A DNA stretch of 64,000 nucleotides, from NCBI GenBank assembly GCA_039519185.1, contig CM076854.1, forward strand, positions 148,786,997 to 148,850,996, read 5' to 3'. Shown one piece after another: positions 25,411 through 34,035 of the stretch; position 1 is the stretch's first letter; each line of letters begins with the position of its first letter. A program made the position numbers and the translations under genes. Under the pieces are notes generated by a model, which was not told the origin of the DNA, ran no database searches, and was given only the letters and a program-made list of their open reading frames with translations. Origin of the DNA: Astragalus membranaceus. Taxonomy: Eukaryota > Streptophyta > Magnoliopsida > Fabales > Fabaceae.

Positions 25411-25648
25411 ATTACCAGATAAAGTGGTCCCCCACAAGAGAATCTTCAAAAAGTCAATTTTTGTTAATTATGTCAGGGGTATTTTTGGGATTATAATAAT
25501 GTGTGAGGGTAGAAGGGAGTTGATGGGGGTATAAAAAAAACCCTAAAAAGACATATCAATATAGGGATTTTTTTTTGTACCCCCATCATATCACTATATA
25601 CCCCCACAAGAAATTTTAAGACGAAAATACCCCTGGTTAAATTGACTT

Positions 25649-25968
25649 AAATCGGATCTACATATAAGGTAGGTAGATCCGATTCACAAAAATAAAAGGC
25701 GGATTTACGTATATCCGATTAGAATTAGTGGGGGAAATTGGATCTACCTTTAGTGAGGTAGATCTGATTTGTTAAAATATAAAAGCGGATATACCTATCA
25801 GTGGGGGTATGTCCGCTTTGTTAAAATGCAAATCGGATTTACCTCCCTGATAGGTAAATCTGCTTTGCAATTAACAAAGCGGATTTACCTATCAGTGGGG
25901 GTATGTCCGCTTTGTTAAAATGCAAAACGGATGTACCTCCCTGATAGGTAAATCCGCTTTGTACTAAA
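25649..25968. repeat. Left subterminal motif array of MULE B
   Basis: Dense inverted pairs of CGGATTTACC / GGTAAATCCG and variants. A roughly 95-bp unit (AGCGGATATACC ... GGTATGTCCGCTTTG ... CCTCCCTGATAGGTAAATC) is tandemly duplicated between about 25785 and 25965, showing how such arrays can grow. Confidence 0.85.
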
Positions 25969-26130
25969 TTCGATGGGTAGGATTTGACTGCCAATGTTGA
26001 TCAACGGTGTAGATTGCACCGACAATATCAACGGTTGATAATTATTGACGAATTCTATAAATGCCCATTGCCAACCTCATTTTTTTTACTCAAAAATTTC
26101 ACTCTCACTTGCTTATTTCACTCATCCAAA

Positions 26131-26430
26131 ATGGAGATATGCCTCACTCAACGTTCAGATGACAATAGGCTTTGCGGTATACATCATCGGGGCCAAATCA
26201 CGATGAGAGAAGATGGTGTCCGCTTCTGGAGTCCTCAGCCGGTGTTATGCAGAATCTATCGCGGCATGGGGTTTGAAGGTTTGAAGCATAAAGTGTGGTC
26301 GAAATTTCAAGTGACTGGTGACGACCGTGACGTCACTAGTATCACTTATCGCAAACCCTATCTTGGAGACGTGGAAACTCAACGGAGTGTGAATGAGATT
26401 TTACGTCGTGTTCGAGGACCAGAATTTTAG
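26131..26430 (+). CDS. Small MULE-accessory protein, function unknown
   Basis: An intact 99-aa frame (MEICLTQR...RGPEF) on the plus strand of element B, opposite in direction to the PMD pseudogene. It contains IHHRGQITMREDGVRFWSP, a basic middle (GLKHKVWSKF) and VTSITYRKPYLGD. A diverged stop-broken relative lies at 20850-21243, which shows the ORF is a recurrent part of this transposon family rather than chance. It resembles a free-standing version of the N-terminal module of plant MULE transposases; that is inference. The ATG at 26131 is chosen because homology with the relative starts there, although the frame is open upstream. No transmembrane segment or signal peptide is apparent. Confidence 0.55.
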   Translation: MEICLTQRSDDNRLCGIHHRGQITMREDGVRFWSPQPVLCRIYRGMGFEGLKHKVWSKFQVTGDDRDVTSITYRKPYLGDVETQRSVNEILRRVRGPEF

Positions 26431-26595
26431 GAAAATGTATCTGTCTATTGTTATTGTAGTTGGTTATGTTTTATCTTTTATCGCATGAATGAAATCGAAA
26501 TTTTAATGAAACTCCACAAATATAATAAACAAGAAATAATAATAATCAAGTCATATAAAAATAGTTCAAACATAAAATCCCACAAAACCCCCTAG

Positions 26596-28312
26596 TCACG
26601 CCTCGGTAGCATATCCAGTAACCGCGTGAGCGTATGTCTGAATACCCATCCTAATGTCTCTGCTCTGAAGTCCCCTCAGAATCTCTTCCTCCACAATCTC
26701 GAGCAAATCTGGTTGTACTGGTGGTGCAGCTGGCTGTACTGGTGGTGGTGATGCAACCCGTAAGAGTCTAGGAATAGATGCTCTCACATACCAATGTAAG
26801 TAGTCCGGAGCAACCTGAACCAACTCCTCAGCTGGATAAGTAGTACGCAAAACCTCCTCCACCACAGGCATATAATGTGCAATACGAAAAATGCAGTCTG
26901 CATGGCTCGGACGACCAGTAAGAGGGTGACGTGGAATGACCTGCACGTACCCAAACTGTCTGAGGCACCTATCTGGCATGTAGGGAACAATGATGTCTCC
27001 CAAACTGATGTGTCCCCTGTATAATGACACTTGATCAAAGTCTCTATCCCCCCGGTGCTCCTCAAACGGTCACCAACAGACATCATTCGAGGTCAGCGCA
27101 TCAACCCTCTGCCTGTATACCCCCAACTTCACTCCATCTGTCTTCTTCTTCCTCCAACGCCCACACAGTGCTCCAGCCCGCAATCCACTCCTCCTCTCCA
27201 CTAGCTGAGAAAAATACCATAAAATCCAGCTCTGCAATGCAAAGATAAACAACATGGTGAATTAAAAACTGTTTAACAGAAATTTAAACAAATTCGAAAA
27301 AAAAACTAACTTAAAATTACTACCTGTAAGGGGGTCGCATGCCCTCCTAACTGATGCGTCTGGTCCAAGCAGGAGTAGTTCAGCTGGTCATACATGAAAG
27401 CAAGTACTACTGCCCCCCATGCATATGATCCCACACCAGCTGCACTGACATCCGCAAGTAGCAGCAACCACTTAGCCTCAGCCTTGTCGCCGGTCTTGAC
27501 TGTGAAGATGGACCAGCTCAGGATCAAAAGGATAAAGGCCCTGACAGGACGCATGTCATTCTCTATGGACCATCTACTAACAATCTCCTGCAGCCACTCA
27601 AAACGGTAATATGGGCCAGATGAAGCTCGACACTCCAGCCCCGCCTCCTCCATAAGCACACCTAGACAAACATGTGCTAGGTGGATGGCCTAATCAGTGG
27701 TGACAGAAGTAGGTGGAGCTCTATAGTAGTTCCCCGTAATGGGTAGATGCAGCAAACAGGAGACATCATCCAAAGTAATCGTCATTTCACCAAATGGTAA
27801 GTGAAATGATGATGTCTCTGAGTGCCACCTCTCAAGAAAAGCAGACATCAGCTCATGGTCCACCTTTGTATGTCCGGTCGAGACGAGGGGGCTAATCCGG
27901 AACCTGTGATAAAGGCCCACAACCGGTGGTTTTGGGAAAACCCAAGCAGTCTCTGAGCCAGCTTGTTACCATGGTTGGTAACCTTCAATTTACGCTCATA
28001 TGTCGGCATTACCATGGTTGATAATACTGCTGCTGGTACGTAGTGCTCAGGCATATACTGGTCCTCGGGCATAGAATGATCCTTAGACATAGAATGCTCA
28101 TCAAAAGGGTGCCCCTGCTGGCCCTCCTCATAGTGATGGTCTGGGGCCTCCTCCACCTGCTGATACTGCTGCTGTCGCCTATGCTGGGAGGACGCATGTC
28201 CCACAATCCTGTGGCGGGTGCGTGTACTGGGAGCAGATGGCGAGGCCTGAGCCGAGGACTCCCCTCGATACCTATTGGACACTGAAAAAAAAATTAAACA
28301 AAAATAAAACAC
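26596..28312 (-). pseudogene. Plant mobile domain (MAIN/MAIL1-like) gene, broken
   Basis: Minus strand. A Gln/His-rich N-terminal part (about 28280-28020) leads into KLKVTNHGNKL. The PMD core follows: SPLVSTGHTKVDHELMSAF, ERWHSETSSFHLPFGEMTIT, LDDVSCLLHLPITG, then GLECRASSGPYYRFEWL and WGAVVLAFMYDQLNYSC. After an intron (donor near 27327, acceptor near 27242) comes SWILWYFSQLVERR and a C-terminal FGYVQVIPRHPL region ending at 26596. Lesions: a frameshift near 27900-27950, an in-frame TAG at 27690-27692 and an in-frame TGA at about 27070. PMD proteins occur both as host genes (MAIN, MAIL1) and as transposon cargo; here it lies inside the TIRs of MULE B, so cargo is the better reading. Confidence 0.78.
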
Positions 28313-28313
28313 A

Positions 28314-28500
28314 AATCGGATCTACCTATTTCCGATGCGAAATCGAATATAGGTAGATACGATGGGAAATCGAATATAGGTAGATCCGACTTACTTTTTA
28401 CGCAGAATTCTGAGGAAAAACAAAAGTATGTAGATCCGATGGTAAATCCGATGGAAAATCGGATATAGCTCTCTGAATGGTAAATCCGATTCTCTCAGGA
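28314..28500. repeat. Right subterminal motif array of MULE B
   Basis: Six to eight ATCGGAT(C/A)TACC-like words and inverses (GTAGATCCGA, GGTAAATCCGA) sit within 190 bp, about 135 bp inside the right terminus. Confidence 0.75.
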
Positions 28501-28645
28501 AACTTTCTGGTCAAACGGATGCAAGTGAAAAATGGTAAATGTTTTGTAAATTTGTAGAAATTTTAAGGGTATTTTTGTCTTTTCGCAAGGTCTGTGGAGT
28601 TATACGGTGATATGATGGGGGTACAAAAAAAATCTCATTAATATA

Positions 28646-30211
28646 TTTTATCAAAAAGTATGTTCCTTAGTTAACTAAATTTATCAACAAAAAAAACTCT
28701 ATTTAACTAAATTGTAATCAATTAAAGTATTTGAAACAATTTGTCTAGTATTTTTTTTGAAATCATTATTTTTATATGATCATAAACTTTGATGCGTCAG
28801 AATCATTTATATTCTTTTAATTTGTCTAAAATGTAACATTGTATCGATTTTTCGGTTAGTTTGAGACTTTTATTCGATTTATGATTCTATTTTTGGTGGT
28901 AATTGGGGGCGATTTATGACTCTATTAATTATTTTTGAAAATTAGAAATCCTACTAATAATTAATAAGGTCGATTCAATTCAACCTTCGTACATGAGGTT
29001 GTTTCCTCGCCCCTTGCTCACTAACTTTGGAATTGAATTCTGAGCGAGAACTAGGTCGAAGAGAGTGATGGAAAGTGAGATTGTAAATCTGTCTAGGGCG
29101 GACGTCGAGTGTGGATTGTTCACAATCGAAGGCAAAGGGCGCTAGGTCGCAGACAGTGAGAGAAGAAGATGAGAGTAGGGTTTGTGTGAATGGTGAGTGG
29201 CGGTGGTGAGGGTTTTGTGAGTGGCGGACTCGCGGTTGAGAAGAAGATGAGAGAAGAAGATGGAAGGTTGAGCGCTGTGGTGATGGAGTACAAGAGTGAG
29301 CGGAGGCTTCGAGAGTGAGATGAGGCGTGTACTGAGAGAGAGTAAGGGTTAAGTGAAATTAAAAAAAATAAAAAATAAAAGGGATAGTGAAAGTTAGTGG
29401 GAGGGAAGCCAAAAAACAAAGCGGGACTTGCTTAATTTGTTGATCAGCGACGGATTACAGGTTCCTCACTATTAGTGAGAGATACTTTTCCTCACTAAAT
29501 CCGTCTCTAACGTCTTTTCAGTATTTTGTGATGAATTTCGTTTTTCCGTAGCTAAATCCCTTACTATTAGTGAGTGATATTTATCCATCTCAAAAATCCC
29601 TCTCTAAAAACAAATTTTCTAGTAGTATAATAATAAGTTTTTTTTTATAGCCTAATAGTAAGTTGTATTTCGTATCTTTTTTTTTTCGACACATTGTATT
29701 TCGTATCTTGTTCACCTTATTCTTTTTTTTTTAATATCTTCATTTAATCTATTGATGCGCGTTTAGATACTGATATTCAGTAAAACAATTCAAACACTAC
29801 ACGTGTTAATATATACAAGTTGTAATTATTTTAATCAAATAGATGATGAAGTGATCAAAAAATATAAAATACATAGGTTACTTAGTAAATGGAAATAATA
29901 TTTGTACGCTATTTCATCACAGCTTTTTTTGACTATCCTGTTTATAAAAAAATGAAAACAACGTGTTTGTTTTATTATGTTACAAAAAAATATTTGTTTG
30001 GTTACATTAGATGCTTTACTTTTTTTTGGTTAAAAAAATGATGCATAAATAAGTTATATACATAAAAAATAATAAATCCACATTTAATTTGCTAAACAGA
30101 AGATATGGACATCCTAACTAGTATTAATTTTAGAACCGACATCGAAAGAAAACCTAATTAGATGAGAGAAAGTTGGAAATACGTTCACAAAAAGGTGGTA
30201 GATTGTAGGTG
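28646..30211. other. Intergenic repeats, including a CACTA-like end
   Basis: No host gene. About 28985-29445 has a purine-rich plus strand (GAGAG, GTGGCGGTGGTGAGG) without a convincing protein. About 29448-29632 contains subterminal-type words (GCGACGGATTACAG, CTCACTATTAGTGAGAGATA, TCACTAAATCCGTCTC, CTTACTATTAGTGAGTGATA) and ends TTTTCTAGTAGT, close to the inverse of a CACTA terminus (CACTACTAGAAAA). No partner end was found. Confidence 0.4.
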
Positions 30212-30212
30212 G

Positions 30213-30250
<38 letters not shown>
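30212..30250. repeat. (GT)n(AT)n compound microsatellite
   Basis: About ten GT units run directly into about ten AT units, 14 bases before the TSD of the hAT-type element. Confidence 0.95.
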
Positions 30251-30271
30251 GCATCATCCACGCATATGCAC

Positions 30272-30932
30272 TAGGGGTGTTCAAAACCGAACCAAACCAA
30301 TAGAAAACCGCAAATCGAACCAAACCAAACCGAAAACCGCAAAAAACCGCTTCTTATTGGTTTAGTTCGGTTCTTTTTTTTATTGCACCGCGCGGTTTGG
30401 TTCGGTTCGTGGTTTTGATTATAGAAACCGAACCAAAACCAAACCGCAAGTAACACTAAGACTTATTGACTTACAACCTTACTTACTAAATTACTAGCCA
30501 AAATGCAACGAAAACTCAACTCTCACTCACTTACTAGCCCAAATACAATTAATTCTTTGATTCACTTACAAACAATCTATATTGTTATGCAATATTTAAA
30601 AATTACAATAAAATATTTAATTCAAATTCTTTTAAACATTGTCTTAACTATCTTAAAAGAATTAAAAGAGCGTAATTTATATACTACATATATTTGAGTA
30701 GATTTTTTCTTAAAGATTTATGTTAGCCATTTTTTATGTTAGTTAATTTTAACTTCGTTTTAAATTATGTTTTGTCTTGGAAAAAACCGAACCAATCCAA
30801 ACATTTGATTTGGTTTGGTTCGGTTTTATTTTACGAAGCCAACCGAACCAAACCAAACCGCATGTAGTTTTACCTTGCGGTTCGGTTCACTTTTATTTCA
30901 AAACCAATCAAACCGCACCACGAACACCCTTA
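30272..30932. mobile_element. Non-autonomous hAT-type element (661 bp)
   Basis: The left end is TAGGGGTGTTC and the right end GAACACCCTTA (imperfect TIR), flanked by a perfect 8-bp duplication ATATGCAC at 30264-30271 and 30933-30940, the hAT signature. Subterminal regions are rich in AACCGAACCAAACC and its inverse GGTTTGGTTCGGTT, arranged as inverted blocks at both ends. The AT-rich middle is non-coding, so mobility would need a transposase in trans. Confidence 0.92.
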
Positions 30933-31000
30933 ATATGCACCGGCCAGAGACCAAATAGTTAAGGAACCCAAGTATTTATCACTTATTTCACATTATGTCG

Positions 31001-31013
31001 GTATATATATATA

Positions 31014-31066
<53 letters not shown>
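31001..31066. repeat. (TA)n microsatellite
   Basis: Two (AT)n tracts broken by one TT step, about 65 bp in total. Confidence 0.95.
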
Positions 31067-31067
<1 letters not shown>

Positions 31068-31658
31068 CAAACAGGAATGAGCATATTTATTAAAGGCTGT
31101 CCTGTCTTTATGAGATAATCATGACATTTTAAGTCGATAAAACATCTTATATGTACATTAAATGACCTCCTAATACTTAGCACTATATGTGGACTTGCAC
31201 CAATCATATATAATGATTAAAAGTTATTATTGAGAGGTTCCTTCCACAATAATTCTGAGTTTGTTTATTTTTTCTAAATTGAGTATACATTTCAAAAGCT
31301 AAATAAAGAGTTACTATTTGTGTTAGGATAGAGCCCCCCAATCAACTCAACGTCGGTATTGATCTAATGCTTAAATCTGTCTGATTGTGGGAGAAGAGGG
31401 GTGGTGTATCTCCAACTTTTAATACTTTTTTAATTACATTCAATTTTCTCTTTCTAAAAACACAACAATTTTTTTTTTGAAGTTAAAAACTGAGTTCTTT
31501 GAGAAGAACACAAAATTGGTTTTCCAAACCTCTCTCCTTTATGTTGCCGAACTCTAACCATGGACCCAATAAAAATGGGTTCTTAGCCTAATGAATTAAA
31601 TAAAAACTAATCATTAGAGATGCTCTAAGGGAGCCAAAACATTTACCTAGCTACTATC

Positions 31659-31961
31659 TTATGTGGGTTGTTCTACCTTAGGAGCGGATCTAAATACTCT
31701 GTTGGGGTTTTTCAGAAATTCCAAATGAAAAGGAGTTTCTTCAAAAATTCTGGGTTGAAGTTTACGGTGACTAGGAAAAATTGTTTTAACTTCTTCGCTT
31801 TCTATGGGGTCAGGAAGAGGACCTAAATAAGCATGGGTAAAAGGCTTACCAGCTGGAATAAGTATCTGTTTAAACCAAGTTGGTGAAAGTTCTTCAACGA
31901 AGCCTTCAAAGCCTTGCATAGCAACTGTTTGTTCTTGAGGTTGAGCGCTGGAAGAAGCCAT
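31659..31961 (-). CDS. Antisense ORF of the retrotransposon tail (partial)
   Basis: A 100-aa frame, MASSSAQPQEQTVAMQGF..., runs on the strand opposite to the LTR and polypurine tract. It includes LSPTWFKQILIPAGKPFTHA and YLGPLPDPIESEE. Extra antisense ORFs between pol and the 3' LTR are known for Tat-lineage elements. It stops at 31659 without an obvious domain; function unknown. It could instead be a chance frame, but its composition looks protein-like. Confidence 0.4.
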   Translation of the reverse strand: MASSSAQPQEQTVAMQGFEGFVEELSPTWFKQILIPAGKPFTHAYLGPLPDPIESEEVKTIFPSHRKLQPRIFEETPFHLEFLKNPNRVFRSAPKVEQPT

Positions 31962-32373
31962 TTGTGTAAATAACGAACAAAGAAGGTTGTGTTCTTAGTG
32001 GAGATGTCGAAACGATGAAAAAGTTTGAAGCTTTCGTGAAGAGGCAAGGTTAACTGAGAAAATTTCAGAGTTTAAGGTTCAAAGGGAGCGTAAGAATGAA
32101 GAAGATGAAGTAAAACGTATTTATACGTTAGAAGTGCAACGGTTGCACAGTTACGACGCTTCGCACGTTTGAGATTCTGAAAAGACGTGGTCTACCAACC
32201 AAATGACGTGGCCCAATGAAACGGTGCGCTTTATCTGCGTAAGGTCATGATCATTTTTGCCTATCACCATTTAATGTAAAGTTGTTGGAGGTGACGTTTC
32301 GAAATCTTCAAAAATATTCTTTTTCTTCCTTAACACTTGTACCGTCGAAAAAAAATATTTTTGGGGGGCAATT

Positions 32374-33100
32374 TGTTAGCCTAGAATTTCGACAAAGCTT
32401 TTGAGTGGTTAATTAATAGGGTTTGACTCTTCATTAAAGATCATTCATAATGCCTTCGGAAAGAAAAAGTGACATTTAAGTCATTTCAGCATGTTTTCGA
32501 CAGAAGAAGTCTTCACCATTTCGACAGGGAAGAGTTTTCGGCAGGACAGTGTATTCAGGACTTCGTCAAGCAGTTATTGGCAAACAGTTGTGTCGAATTT
32601 CAAGATTACGGTTAATACAACGTAGGCAGTATGTGGCATCGAACGTGGCACGAAGTCCACCACTGGTTATTGAGACGTAGCCACGTGTCCATAGCAGTTT
32701 ACATTTCAGTCATTATTTTCTGTATAAATAGTAGTTTCTACAGAGAAATCAAGGTGGCAAATTATTATACCAAACATACAGTTCTGAAACTCTAACTTCC
32801 AAGTCACAGCGAAAACAGAGTAAAAGAATTATTGTACAACGTATGTGAATTTGTTCACCATTCTCTTTACATTTAATGCAATTTATTACTTTCAATACAA
32901 GTCATTTTACATTTCTGCGTTCCATTTTACTACTTTTTTTTTTCTTCGATTTCCATTTTCATGGTGAATTGTCTCCCTTTTAAAATATATTTGTTGACAA
33001 ACTGCGGTGTTTAAAAGCAATTGCTTTGGAGATTTCTGGTTTAATCTCACAAACATTTCTAATAAAACCAGTGATTGTTTGCTAAAAACACCAGCAAACA
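32374..33100 (+). repeat. 3' LTR (727 bp) of the Tat/Ogre-like fragment
   Basis: Begins TGTTAGCCTAG right after the polypurine tract and ends CCAGCAAACA. It contains a TATAAATAG promoter-like box (about 32723) and repeated TTCGACA words. Its ends align with the solo LTR at 42450-43073, which is in the opposite orientation. Confidence 0.75.
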
Positions 33101-33269
33101 CCCACCAGATCGACTAAGTCCATCTCCTTTGCTAGCTTCTACCCTCCACTCTGCTGTATTTCGTTTTTGAACCTCTTGCTTCACCACTCTCTACTGGCAC
33201 CAGATTCTACAGTACACCATAAACCCTCATCTTGCTTTCACCCCATTTTTTTTGGCTCCTCAATTTCAG

Positions 33270-34035
33270 ATCTAGAGACCCCGAGGTCATTTGGCCTTTA
33301 AGTGACACCTAATATCGTTTTTCCACCCAAATTTTTTAGAAATTTTTAAAAAACAGACATATTGGGCTCTGCACTTTTGGGACACATTAGTCACTGATTA
33401 TCATCTTCAAAGGTGGTTTATAGAAACAATAAATCATAAAATTAGTAGCACACATAGAGAACACAACATTGAATGTTGAGAGACGAAGAAGGGGCAACAC
33501 GAGGAAAAGAAAGAGAAAAACCGAAGAATAGAGAAAGAAAAATGCTAGGAAGCATGAACTGGATGATTTCGCATGTCCGAGAGTTAGGTATTCTCTCATT
33601 TTCGTAAAAACCAGAAAATACTTTTGTCAATTTTCTTTAGTTGTTGTACGAACCAATTTGAATGCCCTTATTCTTCTTTCTGCATTCAACCTTGTGTTTT
33701 CTACGTGTGCTACTGGTTTTCTAGTTTCTAAAAATCATCTTTGAAGAAGATGATAATCAATGATTAATGTGTTCTAAAAGTGTAGGGACCAACATGTCTC
33801 TTTTTTAAAAAAAATAATATCATAAAGGTTAAATGAGGGAATCATTTGGGTTGAAAAATGACATTAGATGTCACTTAACGTGACACGTGAGCAGTTAATG
33901 TGCCACGTAGGTGATGTTTATTGACGATTTTAACTTTGAATGGACGAATGAACTAGCTTGTCTGTATTTGAAAATGTCAGGGACTAATGTGGCCCTAAAA
34001 AACTGTCAGGGGACCAATTTGGGCCTTTAGCCTAA
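33270..34035. mobile_element. Foldback-type non-autonomous element
   Basis: The left arm (about 33270-33420: TAAGTGACACCTAATATCG ... ACTTTTGGGACACATTAG ... GATTATCATCTTCAAAGG) returns inverted at about 33690-33880 (CTTTGAAGAAGATGATAATC ... CTAAAAGTGTAGGGACC ... GACATTAGATGTCACTTAA). Arms are about 150-190 bp. The right edge ends in GGGACCAATTTGGGCCTTTAG; exact termini and TSD not resolved. Confidence 0.6.

Larger units (their letters stand above)
21765..25543 (-). mobile_element. Mutator-like element A (transposase plus OTU)
   Basis: The left end reads GGGTC, a run of T, then ATACCCCCACCACATC. The right end is the inverted counterpart, TGATGGGGGTAT, a run of A, CCC. Flanking 9-bp duplications match at 8 of 9 bases: TAAAATGAC at 21756-21764 and TAAAAAGAC at 25544-25552; 9 bp is the MULE standard. 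Inside, a minus-strand transposase pseudogene spans most of the element and each end carries an array of CGGATTTACC-type motifs. Length about 3.8 kb. Confidence 0.85.
25564..28636. mobile_element. Mutator-like element B (plant mobile domain cargo)
   Basis: The left TIR reads GGGA, a T run, GTACCCCCATCATATCAC; the right end is its inverse (GTGATATGATGGGGGTAC, A run, TCTC). The 9-bp flanks ATCAATATA (25555-25563) and ATTAATATA (28637-28645) match at 8 of 9 bases. TIRs are related to those of element A, but no transposase is present, so B would depend on a transposase in trans. It holds a plus-strand 99-aa ORF, a minus-strand PMD pseudogene and two subterminal motif arrays. Length about 3.07 kb; it lies 20 bp from element A. 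Confidence 0.85.
31640..33100 (+). mobile_element. 3' fragment of a Tat/Ogre-like LTR retrotransposon
   Basis: In plus orientation this shows an internal tail with an antisense ORF (31659-31961), a polypurine tract (TTGGGGGGCAATT at 32361-32373) and a 3' LTR (32374-33100). No gag, pol or 5' LTR is seen to the left, so it is 5'-truncated; where the internal part starts is uncertain. The LTR matches the solo LTR at 42450-43073 at both ends (TGTTAGCCT... and ...AAACA). The lineage call rests on the antisense ORF and LTR style. Confidence 0.65.

Noticed and set aside
21850..28500. CRISPR-like array
   Set aside because: The short motif copies alternate in orientation with variable spacing, in a plant nuclear transposon; no spacers of constant length and no cas genes.
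29120..29419. 99-codon minus-strand frame rich in Ser, Pro and Leu
   Set aside because: It mirrors a purine-rich GAGAG/GTGG stretch on the plus strand; low complexity, no motif.
30777..30962. Frames rich in NQTKP / PNQTK words inside the hAT-type element
   Set aside because: They arise from the AACCAAACC subterminal repeats and are not proteins.
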